Source: Palsa-506 sp963836355
GTDB lineage: Bacteria > Actinomycetota > Actinomycetes > Streptosporangiales > Streptosporangiaceae
Assembly: GCA_963836355.1 (NCBI GenBank)
Contig: CAWIJO010000004.1
Span: 62,001-126,000, forward strand
DNA: 64,000 nt
Direction: 5' to 3'
Shown here: piece by piece, positions 43,004-50,467 of the stretch
Layout of the letters: every line of letters starts with the position of its first letter
Numbering within the stretch: the stretch's first letter is position 1
Notes under the pieces: model-generated
What the model was told of the DNA's origin: nothing
What the model saw: the letters and a program-made list of their open reading frames with translations, nothing else
Databases searched by the model: none
Made by a program: the position numbers and the translations under genes

Positions 43004-43942
43004 TCACAAGATCGCGATCGGGTTGACCGGGGACCCGGTTCCCCGGACCAGCCGCAACGGCGCGATCACGCAGAAGAAGGACCAGCGGCCTGCCTCCGCG
43101 CAGAGCCGGACCAGGTCGTCGAACTGCAGGTAGTCCAGCAGATGCAGCCCCATCGCGTTGACGGCGAGCACGTGCACAGGAAACTCAACGCCCGCGGCCG
43201 CGCTGGGGGAGGTGTCATTGTTGCTATCGCTGCCCAGCGCCGCGACCCGTCGCTCTGCCACGAACTCCAGTGCCCCGGGATGCAGCCCGGCGCGGGCACG
43301 CGCCGCGTCCCACGGGCCGAGCTCGGTCCGGCGCTGGCGGTGCCCGACCCGTACGAACAGCAGGTCGCCCGGACCGACGCGCACGTGCTGCGCGTCCTCG
43401 GCCGCGGTGAGGTCGTCGGCGGTAACGTGCTCGCCGGGCTCGAGCCACGGCATTCCGCGCAGCCGCGGAATGTCGAGCAGGACGCCGCGGCCGGCGATCC
43501 CGTCTCTGGCCACCTCGATGGACAGCTCCGAGGCCCCCGCCGCGGTGACGGTGTCCGCGGCCACGCCGTTGTAAAGCCTGGCGCGGTAGATGACATGACA
43601 CAGGGCGTCGATATGGCTGTCGGCGTTGCCGTGCACGTTCATGGCCAGCCGGTCCAGGGCAAAGGACAGCCCGGCCGGATCGGCCTGATCCCCGGCCGGG
43701 CTGGTCATCTGATGGACGGCCGGCTCAGGGTTGTCCAGCATCACTTCGCTCTCTATCGGAGCAGCAAGCGTCGTCGTGCGGCCGAGCCGGACCTCACCGA
43801 GCGCGGCCAGCAGATGGGCCCGGGTGATGTTGTTCAGCGCGCCGCGCCGGTCGTCTGGCCCCCAGTCAGCAGCGCGCCGCAACCGCCGGTACAGGGCGCT
43901 GAACCCGGCGGCATCCAGGGCAGCCGGTGCTGGTCTGGTCAC
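43004..43942 (-). CDS. Cyclase family protein (kynurenine formamidase-like)
   Basis: A 312-aa metal hydrolase of the cyclase family (PF04199). NVHGNADSHIDALCHVIYRA supplies the HxxxxxHxDxxxH metal motif, with further features GVLLDIPRLRGMPWLEPGEH, GPGDLLFVRVGHRQR and ALGSDSNNDTSP. Substrates in the family include N-formylkynurenine and cyclic imides; here it is unknown. It starts at GTG 43942 and shares a divergent 153-bp promoter region with the G6PDH gene, in which site 5 lies. Convergent with cydB. Confidence 0.85.
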   Translation of the reverse strand: MTRPAPAALDAAGFSALYRRLRRAADWGPDDRRGALNNITRAHLLAALGEVRLGRTTTLAAPIESEVMLDNPEPAVHQMTSPAGDQADPAGLSFALDRLAMNVHGNADSHIDALCHVIYRARLYNGVAADTVTAAGASELSIEVARDGIAGRGVLLDIPRLRGMPWLEPGEHVTADDLTAAEDAQHVRVGPGDLLFVRVGHRQRRTELGPWDAARARAGLHPGALEFVAERRVAALGSDSNNDTSPSAAAGVEFPVHVLAVNAMGLHLLDYLQFDDLVRLCAEAGRWSFFCVIAPLRLVRGTGSPVNPIAIL

Positions 43943-44023
43943 TGCGCCGATCGCCTCCCGACCGCGAGCGCCGCGCGCCGGCGGCTGAGGCGATCAGTGT
44001 CCCTGGCTGGGCGCCTGCAATCT

Positions 44024-44040
44024 TCACCCGCCCGGAGTGA
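44024..44040. promoter_or_regulatory. 17-bp inverted repeat, site 5
   Basis: TCACCC GCCCG GAGTGA, one arm mismatch, between divergent genes: 55 bp before the G6PDH ATG and 81 bp before the cyclase GTG. Confidence 0.65.
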
Positions 44041-44095
44041 TGGCAGCGGTGCCGCGACGCGGTCCGATGGATGCGCAATTCGTTGAGGAGCTGAT

Positions 44096-45472
44096 ATGGC
44101 AACAAGCCAAGTAGATGCACTGGTGATCTTCGGCGCCACCGGCGATCTGGCGAAGATCGAGACGTTTCCGGCGCTGGTCGGGCTGGTTCAGCGCGGCGTG
44201 CTCAACGTGCCCGTCATCGGGGTGGCGAAGAGCGGATGGGGGCTGGCGCAGTTCCGCGACTATGCGGCCGCCTCGCTGCAGCTTAACCACATGGACCCCG
44301 ATAGCGCGGCAGCGCAGAAGATGCTCGGCCTGCTGCGTTACGTAGACGGGGATCTCGACGACGATGCCACCTACCAGGCGATGTCGGACGCCATTGGTAC
44401 CGGCACCCGGGTGCTGTACTACCTGGAGGTGCCGCCGCCGCTGTTCGGCCGGATCGCGCACGGCATCTCGACGGCAGCGCGCGCCAAGGATGCCAGGGTC
44501 ATGGTCGAGAAGCCGTTCGGCCATGATCTGGCCAGCTCGCGGGAACTCAACGCCACCATGCACCAGTACTTCGCGGAGGAGGCAATCTTCCGGGTCGATG
44601 ACTGGCTGGCCTTTGACCCTGTCGAGAACGTGCTGTTCGTCCGCTTCGCCAACTCGGTGATCGAGCCGCTGCTCAACCGGACCCATGTGGAGAGCATCCA
44701 GATCACCATGGCCGAGGCTTTCGACGTCGCCGACCGCGGCAGGTTTTACGACCGGACCGGAGCCATCAATGATGTGGTCCAGAACCACATGCTCCAGGTG
44801 CTGGCCACCGTGCTGGCCGACCCGCCGGACGGCCGCGGCCTGGCAGCCTGGCGGGAGGCCAAATCCCGGGTGGTGACCGCGCTGCGCCCGCTGACCCCGG
44901 AGGACACGGTGCGCGGCCAGTACGACGGTTATCATCAGGTCGACGGGGTTGACCCGAAGTCGACCACGGAGACCTACGTCGCGGTCCGGCTCGCCGCGGA
45001 CACCTGGCGCTGGGCAGACGTGCCGATCCTGATCCGGGCCGGCAAATGCATGGCGGTCACCGCGACCGAGGTCGACATCAGGTTCCGGCGGCCGCCGCAT
45101 GACGTGTTCGGGATCGAGCCCTTTGCCGTCCGCAACTCGCTGCGGTTCCGGGTCTGGCCGGAGACTCAGGTCGGCTTCACGCTGGCCGGCAAGAAGCCGG
45201 GCGCCGGAATGGAGCCGCAACCGGAGGACTTGGCGTTCGCGGCCACGCCCGGATCAGACATGCGTCCCTATGACCGGCTCATCGGCGCGGCCCTGGACGG
45301 GGAACGCTGGCTGTTTGCCCGCCAGGACACCGTGGAAGCCGCGTGGCGGGTCGTCGACCCGGTGCTCGGTGACGTGACCCCGGTACACCCCTACGCCAAG
45401 GGAAGCTGGGGGCCGGCCGAGGCCGACCGGCTGCTTCCCGGCGGGGATCGCTGGCACGACCCGGCAGGCTGA
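44096..45472 (+). CDS. zwf: Glucose-6-phosphate dehydrogenase family protein, atypical substrate pocket
   Basis: A 458-aa G6PDH homologue: NADP motif FGATGDLAKIETFPAL, VEKPFGHDLASSRELN, the catalytic-base segment NDVVQNHMLQVLA and IPI-like VPILIRAGKCMAVTATEV. The otherwise near-invariant RIDHYLGKE segment, whose His and Lys hold the substrate phosphate, reads FRVDDWLAFDPVENVLFVRF: Asp169 stands where the His should be and the Lys is lost. Activity on glucose-6-phosphate may be reduced or shifted to another substrate. GAGGAG precedes the ATG. NDH-2 follows after 19 bp; site 5 lies upstream. Confidence 0.88.
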   Translation: MATSQVDALVIFGATGDLAKIETFPALVGLVQRGVLNVPVIGVAKSGWGLAQFRDYAAASLQLNHMDPDSAAAQKMLGLLRYVDGDLDDDATYQAMSDAIGTGTRVLYYLEVPPPLFGRIAHGISTAARAKDARVMVEKPFGHDLASSRELNATMHQYFAEEAIFRVDDWLAFDPVENVLFVRFANSVIEPLLNRTHVESIQITMAEAFDVADRGRFYDRTGAINDVVQNHMLQVLATVLADPPDGRGLAAWREAKSRVVTALRPLTPEDTVRGQYDGYHQVDGVDPKSTTETYVAVRLAADTWRWADVPILIRAGKCMAVTATEVDIRFRRPPHDVFGIEPFAVRNSLRFRVWPETQVGFTLAGKKPGAGMEPQPEDLAFAATPGSDMRPYDRLIGAALDGERWLFARQDTVEAAWRVVDPVLGDVTPVHPYAKGSWGPAEADRLLPGGDRWHDPAG

Positions 45473-45491
45473 GGACGGACCGGAGCATCCG

Positions 45492-46868
45492 ATGACAGAC
45501 CAATCGGGCCGGCCTCGCGTCGTGATCGTCGGCGGCGGTTTCGCCGGGCTGTTCGCGGTCCGCAGGCTGAAGCACCGGAATGTCTCGGTGACGCTGATCG
45601 ACCGTGCCCAGCACCACGTGTTCCAGCCGCTGCTCTACCAGTGCGCCACCGGGATCATGTCCGAGGGCAAGATCGCCGCACCGCTGCGCGACCTGCTCAA
45701 GAAGCACAAGAACGTCGACTGCGTGATGGCCGAGGTAACCGATTTTGATACGGACGGCCGCCGGGTGATCGCCACCCGGGTCGGCGGCGACCGCATCGAG
45801 TACGGCTATGACCATCTCATCGTGGCCGCCGGGGTGCGGCAGTCCTACTTCGGCCATGACGAGTTCGCCCGCTGGGCCCCGGGCATGAAGACGATCTCGG
45901 ACGCGCTCGCGATCCGGCGCCGGGTCTATGGCGCGTTCGAGATGGCGGACACGGCCAGCGATCCGGCGGACCGCCGGAGCTGGCTGACGTTCGCGCTCGT
46001 TGGGGCCGGCCCGACCGGCGTCGAGCTTGCCGGGCAGATCCGGGAGGTCGCCACCAAGACGCTCCGCGCCGAGTTCCGCAGCATCAAGCCGGAGGAGGCG
46101 CGGGTACTGCTCTTCGACGGCGGCAAGGCGCCGCTGGCGGTGTTCGGCCCGAAACTGTCGCAGAAGGCGGACCGGGCCCTCCGCGCACTCGGCGTCGAGC
46201 AGCATATGGGCTCGATTGTCACCCATGTCGACGGCACGGGGGTGCTGGTCCGCGACCACACCGGGCTGGAGACCCGCTACGACGCCGGCACCGTGCTGTG
46301 GACGGCCGGGGTTGAGGCCCCGCCCGTTGCCGCGGCGCTCGCGGCCGCCACCGGCGCCAAGTGCGACCGGGCCGGGCGCATCCTGGTCGAGGAGAACCTC
46401 ACGATCCCCGGGCATCCGGAGATCTCCGTTCTGGGCGACATGATGAGTTTGCACAAGCTCCCCGGCGTGGCCGAGGTCGCGATGCAGTCCGGCCTTTACG
46501 CCGGCAACCGCATCCGGCGCCAGCTCGCCGGAAACCTGACCGAGAAGCCGTTCCGTTACCGTGACCTCGGCTCAGCGGCCTACATTTCCCGTGGCCGTGC
46601 GGTCGTTTCGGCCGGGCCGCTGAAAGTCGGCGGCTTCCCCGGCTGGGTGATCTGGCTGTTCATCCACATCGCGTTCCTGACCGGATACCGCAACCGGCTC
46701 GGCGCGCTGCTCTCCTGGTGGTTCGCCTTCACCCGCGACATCCGCCGGGAGCGGAGCTTCACCACCCAGCAGATTGAAACACTGCGCGATGTCTACGCAG
46801 TTCCGGCTACGGACGGGCAGCCCGATCAGCCGCCGGAGGCGCTGGCTGGCGGGCCGTCAGACAAGTGA
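45492..46868 (+). CDS. ndh: Type II NADH dehydrogenase (NDH-2)
   Basis: A 458-aa membrane-associated flavoprotein: FAD motif VVIVGGGFAGLFAVRRL, RAQHHVFQPLLYQCATG, GYDHLIVAAGVRQSYFGHDE, NADH motif LVGAGPTGVELAGQI, TVLWTAGVEAPPVA, and the quinone-site region with ISVLGDMMSLHKLPGVAEVA. A C-terminal hydrophobic helix WVIWLFIHIAFLTGYRNRL is the membrane anchor. It passes electrons from NADH to menaquinone without proton pumping and can feed cytochrome bd. Co-transcribed with the G6PDH homologue. Confidence 0.95.
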   Translation: MTDQSGRPRVVIVGGGFAGLFAVRRLKHRNVSVTLIDRAQHHVFQPLLYQCATGIMSEGKIAAPLRDLLKKHKNVDCVMAEVTDFDTDGRRVIATRVGGDRIEYGYDHLIVAAGVRQSYFGHDEFARWAPGMKTISDALAIRRRVYGAFEMADTASDPADRRSWLTFALVGAGPTGVELAGQIREVATKTLRAEFRSIKPEEARVLLFDGGKAPLAVFGPKLSQKADRALRALGVEQHMGSIVTHVDGTGVLVRDHTGLETRYDAGTVLWTAGVEAPPVAAALAAATGAKCDRAGRILVEENLTIPGHPEISVLGDMMSLHKLPGVAEVAMQSGLYAGNRIRRQLAGNLTEKPFRYRDLGSAAYISRGRAVVSAGPLKVGGFPGWVIWLFIHIAFLTGYRNRLGALLSWWFAFTRDIRRERSFTTQQIETLRDVYAVPATDGQPDQPPEALAGGPSDK

Positions 46869-46882
46869 CTGCTCAGGCGGCA

Positions 46883-46899
46883 TCACCTGCCGGGAGTGA
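46883..46899. promoter_or_regulatory. 17-bp inverted repeat, site 6 (between gene ends)
   Basis: TCACCT GCCGG GAGTGA lies between the stops of ndh and the convergent small gene at 46922. It is the only copy not upstream of a start, so it may be non-functional, serve an unseen RNA, or act as a short hairpin. Confidence 0.45.
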
Positions 46900-46921
46900 C
46901 ATCGGCCGGTAGCCGCCGCGG

Positions 46922-47182
46922 TCACCGCTCGGGCGGCGGCGGCTGATGCTGGTGCAGGCGGCGGACCTCGATTACCTGCACGCCATAGGTCTCGAGCCTG
47001 GCGAGCAGCCCGTGCAGGGCCGCCTGATCCGACAGCGGGCCGTGCACGACGGTCTCGATTGGCTCCACCACCGCGGTGAGCCGCTCAAAGTCCAGCAGGG
47101 CCTCGGGCGGGAGGGTTCCTGCTACCCGGATCTCGTAATAAGCCGGTGTCACCGTGCGCCCCCAGCTGGTCGGGTCTTGCAC
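46922..47182 (-). CDS. Small conserved protein beside LAL regulator 1
   Basis: An 86-aa soluble protein with the pattern AYYEIRVAGTLPPEALLDFE, a central ETVVHGPLSDQAALHGLLAR and end VQVIEVRRL, consistent with a beta-alpha-beta-beta-alpha-beta ferredoxin-like fold. The protein at 50080-50322 shares the same layout (YRIVLRG, VVVSVRDESEFYGLLDRLQD, HIISLNEL). Each is encoded next to an LAL regulator gene. I do not recognise a named family. A small sensor or partner of the regulator is one guess. Palindrome site 7 lies 40 bp upstream. Confidence 0.7.
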   Translation of the reverse strand: MQDPTSWGRTVTPAYYEIRVAGTLPPEALLDFERLTAVVEPIETVVHGPLSDQAALHGLLARLETYGVQVIEVRRLHQHQPPPPER

Positions 47183-47221
47183 TGCCAGACTTCAGCGTGT
47201 ACTCCCCGGCGCGATAGCGCC

Positions 47222-47255
47222 CCACTCACCACGGGTGAGTTGCTCACCTAGGTGA
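47222..47255. promoter_or_regulatory. 17-bp inverted repeat site 7 plus adjacent TCACCTAGGTGA palindrome
   Basis: CCACTC ACCAC GGGTGA (47222-47238) fits the 17-bp pattern with two arm substitutions. A second, perfect 12-bp palindrome TCACCTAGGTGA follows at 47244-47255. They lie between the small gene (reverse, start 47182) and LAL regulator 1 (forward, start 47389), so they could serve both. No gene is seen in 47183-47388. Confidence 0.55.
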
Positions 47256-47388
47256 AATCGGCGCAGAGTATTGACGAACCACCCAGATCCGGGCGGAAGG
47301 TGGAGATAGGCAAGCACGCTTAGCCCTGCTTCCAGACCCGGGCCGGGCGATGTCGGCCATCCGCTGCGCGGGGCTGGGGGGTGTTCTG

Positions 47389-50070
47389 ATGGTGACAAGC
47401 GCAACAGCTCGCCGCCAGGAACAGGCCGGCTGGCAGCGGGAATCCGATGATCCGGTGCTGACATCGAAGATCACCGCGCCGGGCGTGCCCAGCTGGACCG
47501 TGCGGCGTCCTCGAATCAGCAAGCTCATCGCCCAGGGAGCGCAGAATTCGCTGACGGTTATCACCGGCGGTCCTGGCGCCGGCAAGACGATGGCCCTCAC
47601 GCTGTGGGCAGCCGCCCACCCAGCTGCCCTCGCGTGGGTCACCCTCGACGACTACGACAACCAGCCAAGGGCCTTCTGGTCCTATGTCGTAGCGGCCCTG
47701 CACCGGGCTGGCATCGCCGTTCCGCGAGCCTGGCCGGCTGCGGCGCGAGGGCAAGCTGTTAACCATGCGTTCCTGGTTAAATTCGCGGCGGCGATGGCCG
47801 TGCAGGACCCGCCGGTCGCGCTGGTCCTCGATGACTTTCACTTGCTGACCGAGCCCAGAGTGCTCGACGGGCTGGAATACGTGCTGCGCAACGCGGGACG
47901 AGGGCTGCATCTGGTGGTTGCATCGCGGATGGACCCGCTCTTGCCGCTGCATCGGTACCGGCTCAGCGGGCAGCTGACCGAGATCAGGACCGGCGACCTC
48001 ATCTTCAGCAGCCCTGAAGCGCGCCTGCTGGTGGCGCAGCACGGCGTCGAGCTGTCCGCGGAGTCGCTTGACAGCCTCATCAGGCGAGCCGAGGGCTGGG
48101 CGGCCGGGCTGCGGCTGGCCGCGATCTCGATGGCCGGCCACCCGGACCCCGGCCAGTTCGTCAAGGAGTTCGCCGCCGAGGACAGCGCGGTGACCGGCTA
48201 CCTGGTGCAGGAGGTGCTGGACGCTCAGCCCGCCCGGGTGCGGGACTTTCTGCTGCGAACTTCCATCCTGGACCGGGTCAGTGCAGACATCGCCGCCGAG
48301 CTCACCGGCGGCGGGCCCGACCCGAACATGCTGCCCGCGCTTGCCAGGGCGAACACGTTTATCCGGCCGGCTGGCCAGGGCAGGTACCGCTATCATTCGC
48401 TTTTTGCCGCGGTCCTGTGCCTGAAGCTGCGGCGGGAGCAGCCCGACCTGTTCCGCGAGCTGCACCTTCGGGCAGCCAGCTGGTTCCGGCGCAGCGGGTC
48501 ACTCGCTGAGGCGGTTCGGCATGCGGGCAGCGTCGATGACTGGCGGCTCGCCGCCAGTATTGTCCTCGATGAGCTGGCCGTCGGCAGGCTCATCGAGCCC
48601 CGCGGCGGCGAACGGCTCGCCGACGAATTCCGCCGCATGCCGCCTGACCCGGAATCGGCGGATCCGCAATTGCTGCTCGTCGATGCCGCCATCGAGCTGT
48701 CCCGCGGCCAGTACGACATGAGCAGAGCTTCGCTGGGCGCCGCGGAAACCATCCTTGATCGCCTTGCCGCCGATGCCGAGATCCCTGCCAGGCTCGGTGC
48801 CGCGATGATCCGCATCGCCATGTCCCGGCGGACCGGGAATGTCGACGCCCGGGCCGCTGCGGCCGGTGGGACCATGCTCGATGCGGTTCCCGAAGACGTG
48901 CTCGCACGGCATCCGGAGGTGCGGGCGCAGGTGCTTTCCGGGCGCGGAGCCGCGGAGTTTTGGTCCGGCCGCGCCGACACGGCCGCCGCCGCCTTCGATG
49001 CGGGCGCGGCCGCCGCCAGTACACCTGAGGGCGCGCATGAGCGTGCCGACTGCCTTGGCCATCTCGCACTCCTGGAGGCCCTCCGCGGACGGCTGGACCA
49101 CGCAGCCGAGCTGGCCGCTGATGTGGCGTGGGCACCTGAGCACAGTGCGGCCGAGCCGGTCAGCTCCGCGGCTGAGGTGGCACTCGCCTGCGTGCACACC
49201 GAACGCAACGAGCTGTCCCTGGCGCGTGCCCGGCTGAAGCGGGCGGACGAGACGCTGCGTGCTCGCCCGGACAGGCTGATCAGCGCGACGGCCTGCCTTG
49301 TCACGGCCCGCCGCAGTCTGGCTGAGGGCCGTCCCGGGGCAACGCTGGAGATCGTCGGCCAACTGCGGCGCGGCTGGTCGCCGCCAGCATGGCTGGACCG
49401 CAGGCTGCGGCTGCTCGAGTCGTCGGCATGCGCAGCGATGCCGGACATCGACTCGGCGGTAGCGGCGGCCGCGAGCGCCGGCTCGGATCGCTGCCTCGAT
49501 GCGGCTGCCGCGCTCACGCATGCCTGGCTGGCTGCCGGGGACCTGCAAGCCGCCAGCCGGGCGCTGGCCAGCGTGCCGGCCGGAACTGAAACGCCTGACC
49601 CGGCGCGCCTGGAGGGCTTGCTTGCCGATGCGCGGCTCGGCTATGCCAGCGTTGACACCGGCCGTGGTCACCGCTCCCTTGAGCAGGCGCTGCGGCTAGC
49701 TGAGCAAGAGCGGCTCCGGCTGCCATTCGCCCTGCAGCGAAGGTGGATCCGGCCTGTGCTGCGACGCGAGCCTGAGCTAGCTGCCACCTACCGGCACCTG
49801 CTGGAACCGGACCTGGTACAGCCCGCGGCAGTCCGGTCTGAGCAGCCCGGCGCCGGGCCGCAGGCGCCATTGATCGTCGAGCGGCTTAGCGAGCGCGAGC
49901 GCGAGGTGCTGCGGCACGTGGCGGCGATGCTGAGCACCGCCGAGATCGCCGCCGAGATGTACATCTCGGTGAACACGGTCAAGACCCATCTGAAGAGCAT
50001 CTACCGGAAGCTGGCGGCTACTCACCGCGGTGAGGCGGTCCGCCGGGCACGAGAGCTGAAGCTGCTCTGA
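47389..50070 (+). CDS. LAL (MalT-like) LuxR family transcriptional regulator 1
   Basis: An 893-aa STAND-type regulator. The N-terminal ATPase has P-loop GGPGAGKTMAL at 60-70, Walker B VALVLDDFHLL, and the LAL hallmark WVTLDDYDNQPRAFWSYVVAAL. A long TPR-like helical region follows. The last 65 residues are a LuxR helix-turn-helix (LSEREREVLRHVAAMLSTAE, then IAAEMYISVNTVKTHLKSIY and RKLAATHRGEAV). LALs bind ATP and an inducer, oligomerise and activate transcription. The ATG at 47389 follows GGGGGGTG. It is one candidate for the regulator of the palindrome regulon and has site 7 upstream. Confidence 0.9.
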   Translation: MVTSATARRQEQAGWQRESDDPVLTSKITAPGVPSWTVRRPRISKLIAQGAQNSLTVITGGPGAGKTMALTLWAAAHPAALAWVTLDDYDNQPRAFWSYVVAALHRAGIAVPRAWPAAARGQAVNHAFLVKFAAAMAVQDPPVALVLDDFHLLTEPRVLDGLEYVLRNAGRGLHLVVASRMDPLLPLHRYRLSGQLTEIRTGDLIFSSPEARLLVAQHGVELSAESLDSLIRRAEGWAAGLRLAAISMAGHPDPGQFVKEFAAEDSAVTGYLVQEVLDAQPARVRDFLLRTSILDRVSADIAAELTGGGPDPNMLPALARANTFIRPAGQGRYRYHSLFAAVLCLKLRREQPDLFRELHLRAASWFRRSGSLAEAVRHAGSVDDWRLAASIVLDELAVGRLIEPRGGERLADEFRRMPPDPESADPQLLLVDAAIELSRGQYDMSRASLGAAETILDRLAADAEIPARLGAAMIRIAMSRRTGNVDARAAAAGGTMLDAVPEDVLARHPEVRAQVLSGRGAAEFWSGRADTAAAAFDAGAAAASTPEGAHERADCLGHLALLEALRGRLDHAAELAADVAWAPEHSAAEPVSSAAEVALACVHTERNELSLARARLKRADETLRARPDRLISATACLVTARRSLAEGRPGATLEIVGQLRRGWSPPAWLDRRLRLLESSACAAMPDIDSAVAAAASAGSDRCLDAAAALTHAWLAAGDLQAASRALASVPAGTETPDPARLEGLLADARLGYASVDTGRGHRSLEQALRLAEQERLRLPFALQRRWIRPVLRREPELAATYRHLLEPDLVQPAAVRSEQPGAGPQAPLIVERLSEREREVLRHVAAMLSTAEIAAEMYISVNTVKTHLKSIYRKLAATHRGEAVRRARELKLL

Positions 50071-50079
50071 ACCCGCGGG

Positions 50080-50322
50080 CTACCCGGGGCCGTCCGCGGG
50101 CACGGCACCGAGCTCGTTCAGGCTGATGATATGCAGCGCGAGGTCCTGAAGCCGGTCGAGCAGCCCGTAGAACTCCGACTCGTCACGAACCGAGACGACA
50201 ACGCACGTCCCGGCAGGGCAGGACTCGACGTCGAGTTCGTCGGCGATTCCGGCCAGCAGGTTTCCGCACTCGCCGCGCAAGACGATCCGGTACTGTAACG
50301 CAGGGTAACTGAGTGCGGTCAT
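50080..50322 (-). CDS. Small conserved protein beside LAL regulator 2 (paralogue of 46922-47182)
   Basis: An 80-aa soluble protein, YRIVLRGECGNLLAGIADEL then CVVVSVRDESEFYGLLDRLQ and HIISLNELGAVPADGPG. Length, secondary-structure pattern and the GLL-R-L helix match the 86-aa protein near LAL 1, so the two are probably paralogues. It is convergent with the end of LAL 1 (9 bp apart) and precedes, on the same strand, no other gene. A divergent-arm repeat lies about 90 bp upstream. Function unknown. Confidence 0.7.
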   Translation of the reverse strand: MTALSYPALQYRIVLRGECGNLLAGIADELDVESCPAGTCVVVSVRDESEFYGLLDRLQDLALHIISLNELGAVPADGPG

Positions 50323-50402
50323 GGTCGGCGCTCCGTGGCTGGCCTAAGCTGATTGTCCGCAGCCCGCATCGCTCGGGCATTGGCTGTTGGTCATGTCTTT
50401 CA

Positions 50403-50433
50403 TCCCAGCTGGCGGGTGAGATGTCTTCACCCG
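50403..50433. promoter_or_regulatory. Degenerate 17-bp site and a perfect CGGGTGA-N7-TCACCCG repeat
   Basis: CGGGTGA (50413-50419) and TCACCCG (50427-50433) form perfect 7-bp arms in the opposite orientation to the main motif. TCCCAG-N5-GGGTGA (50403-50419) is a degenerate copy of the main pattern. Both lie 81-111 bp upstream of the small gene that starts at 50322. A further TCACCC half-site follows at 50444. Confidence 0.45.
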
Positions 50434-50467
50434 GAGCGCTTTTTCACCCTGGTGGCATTGCCAGCCG

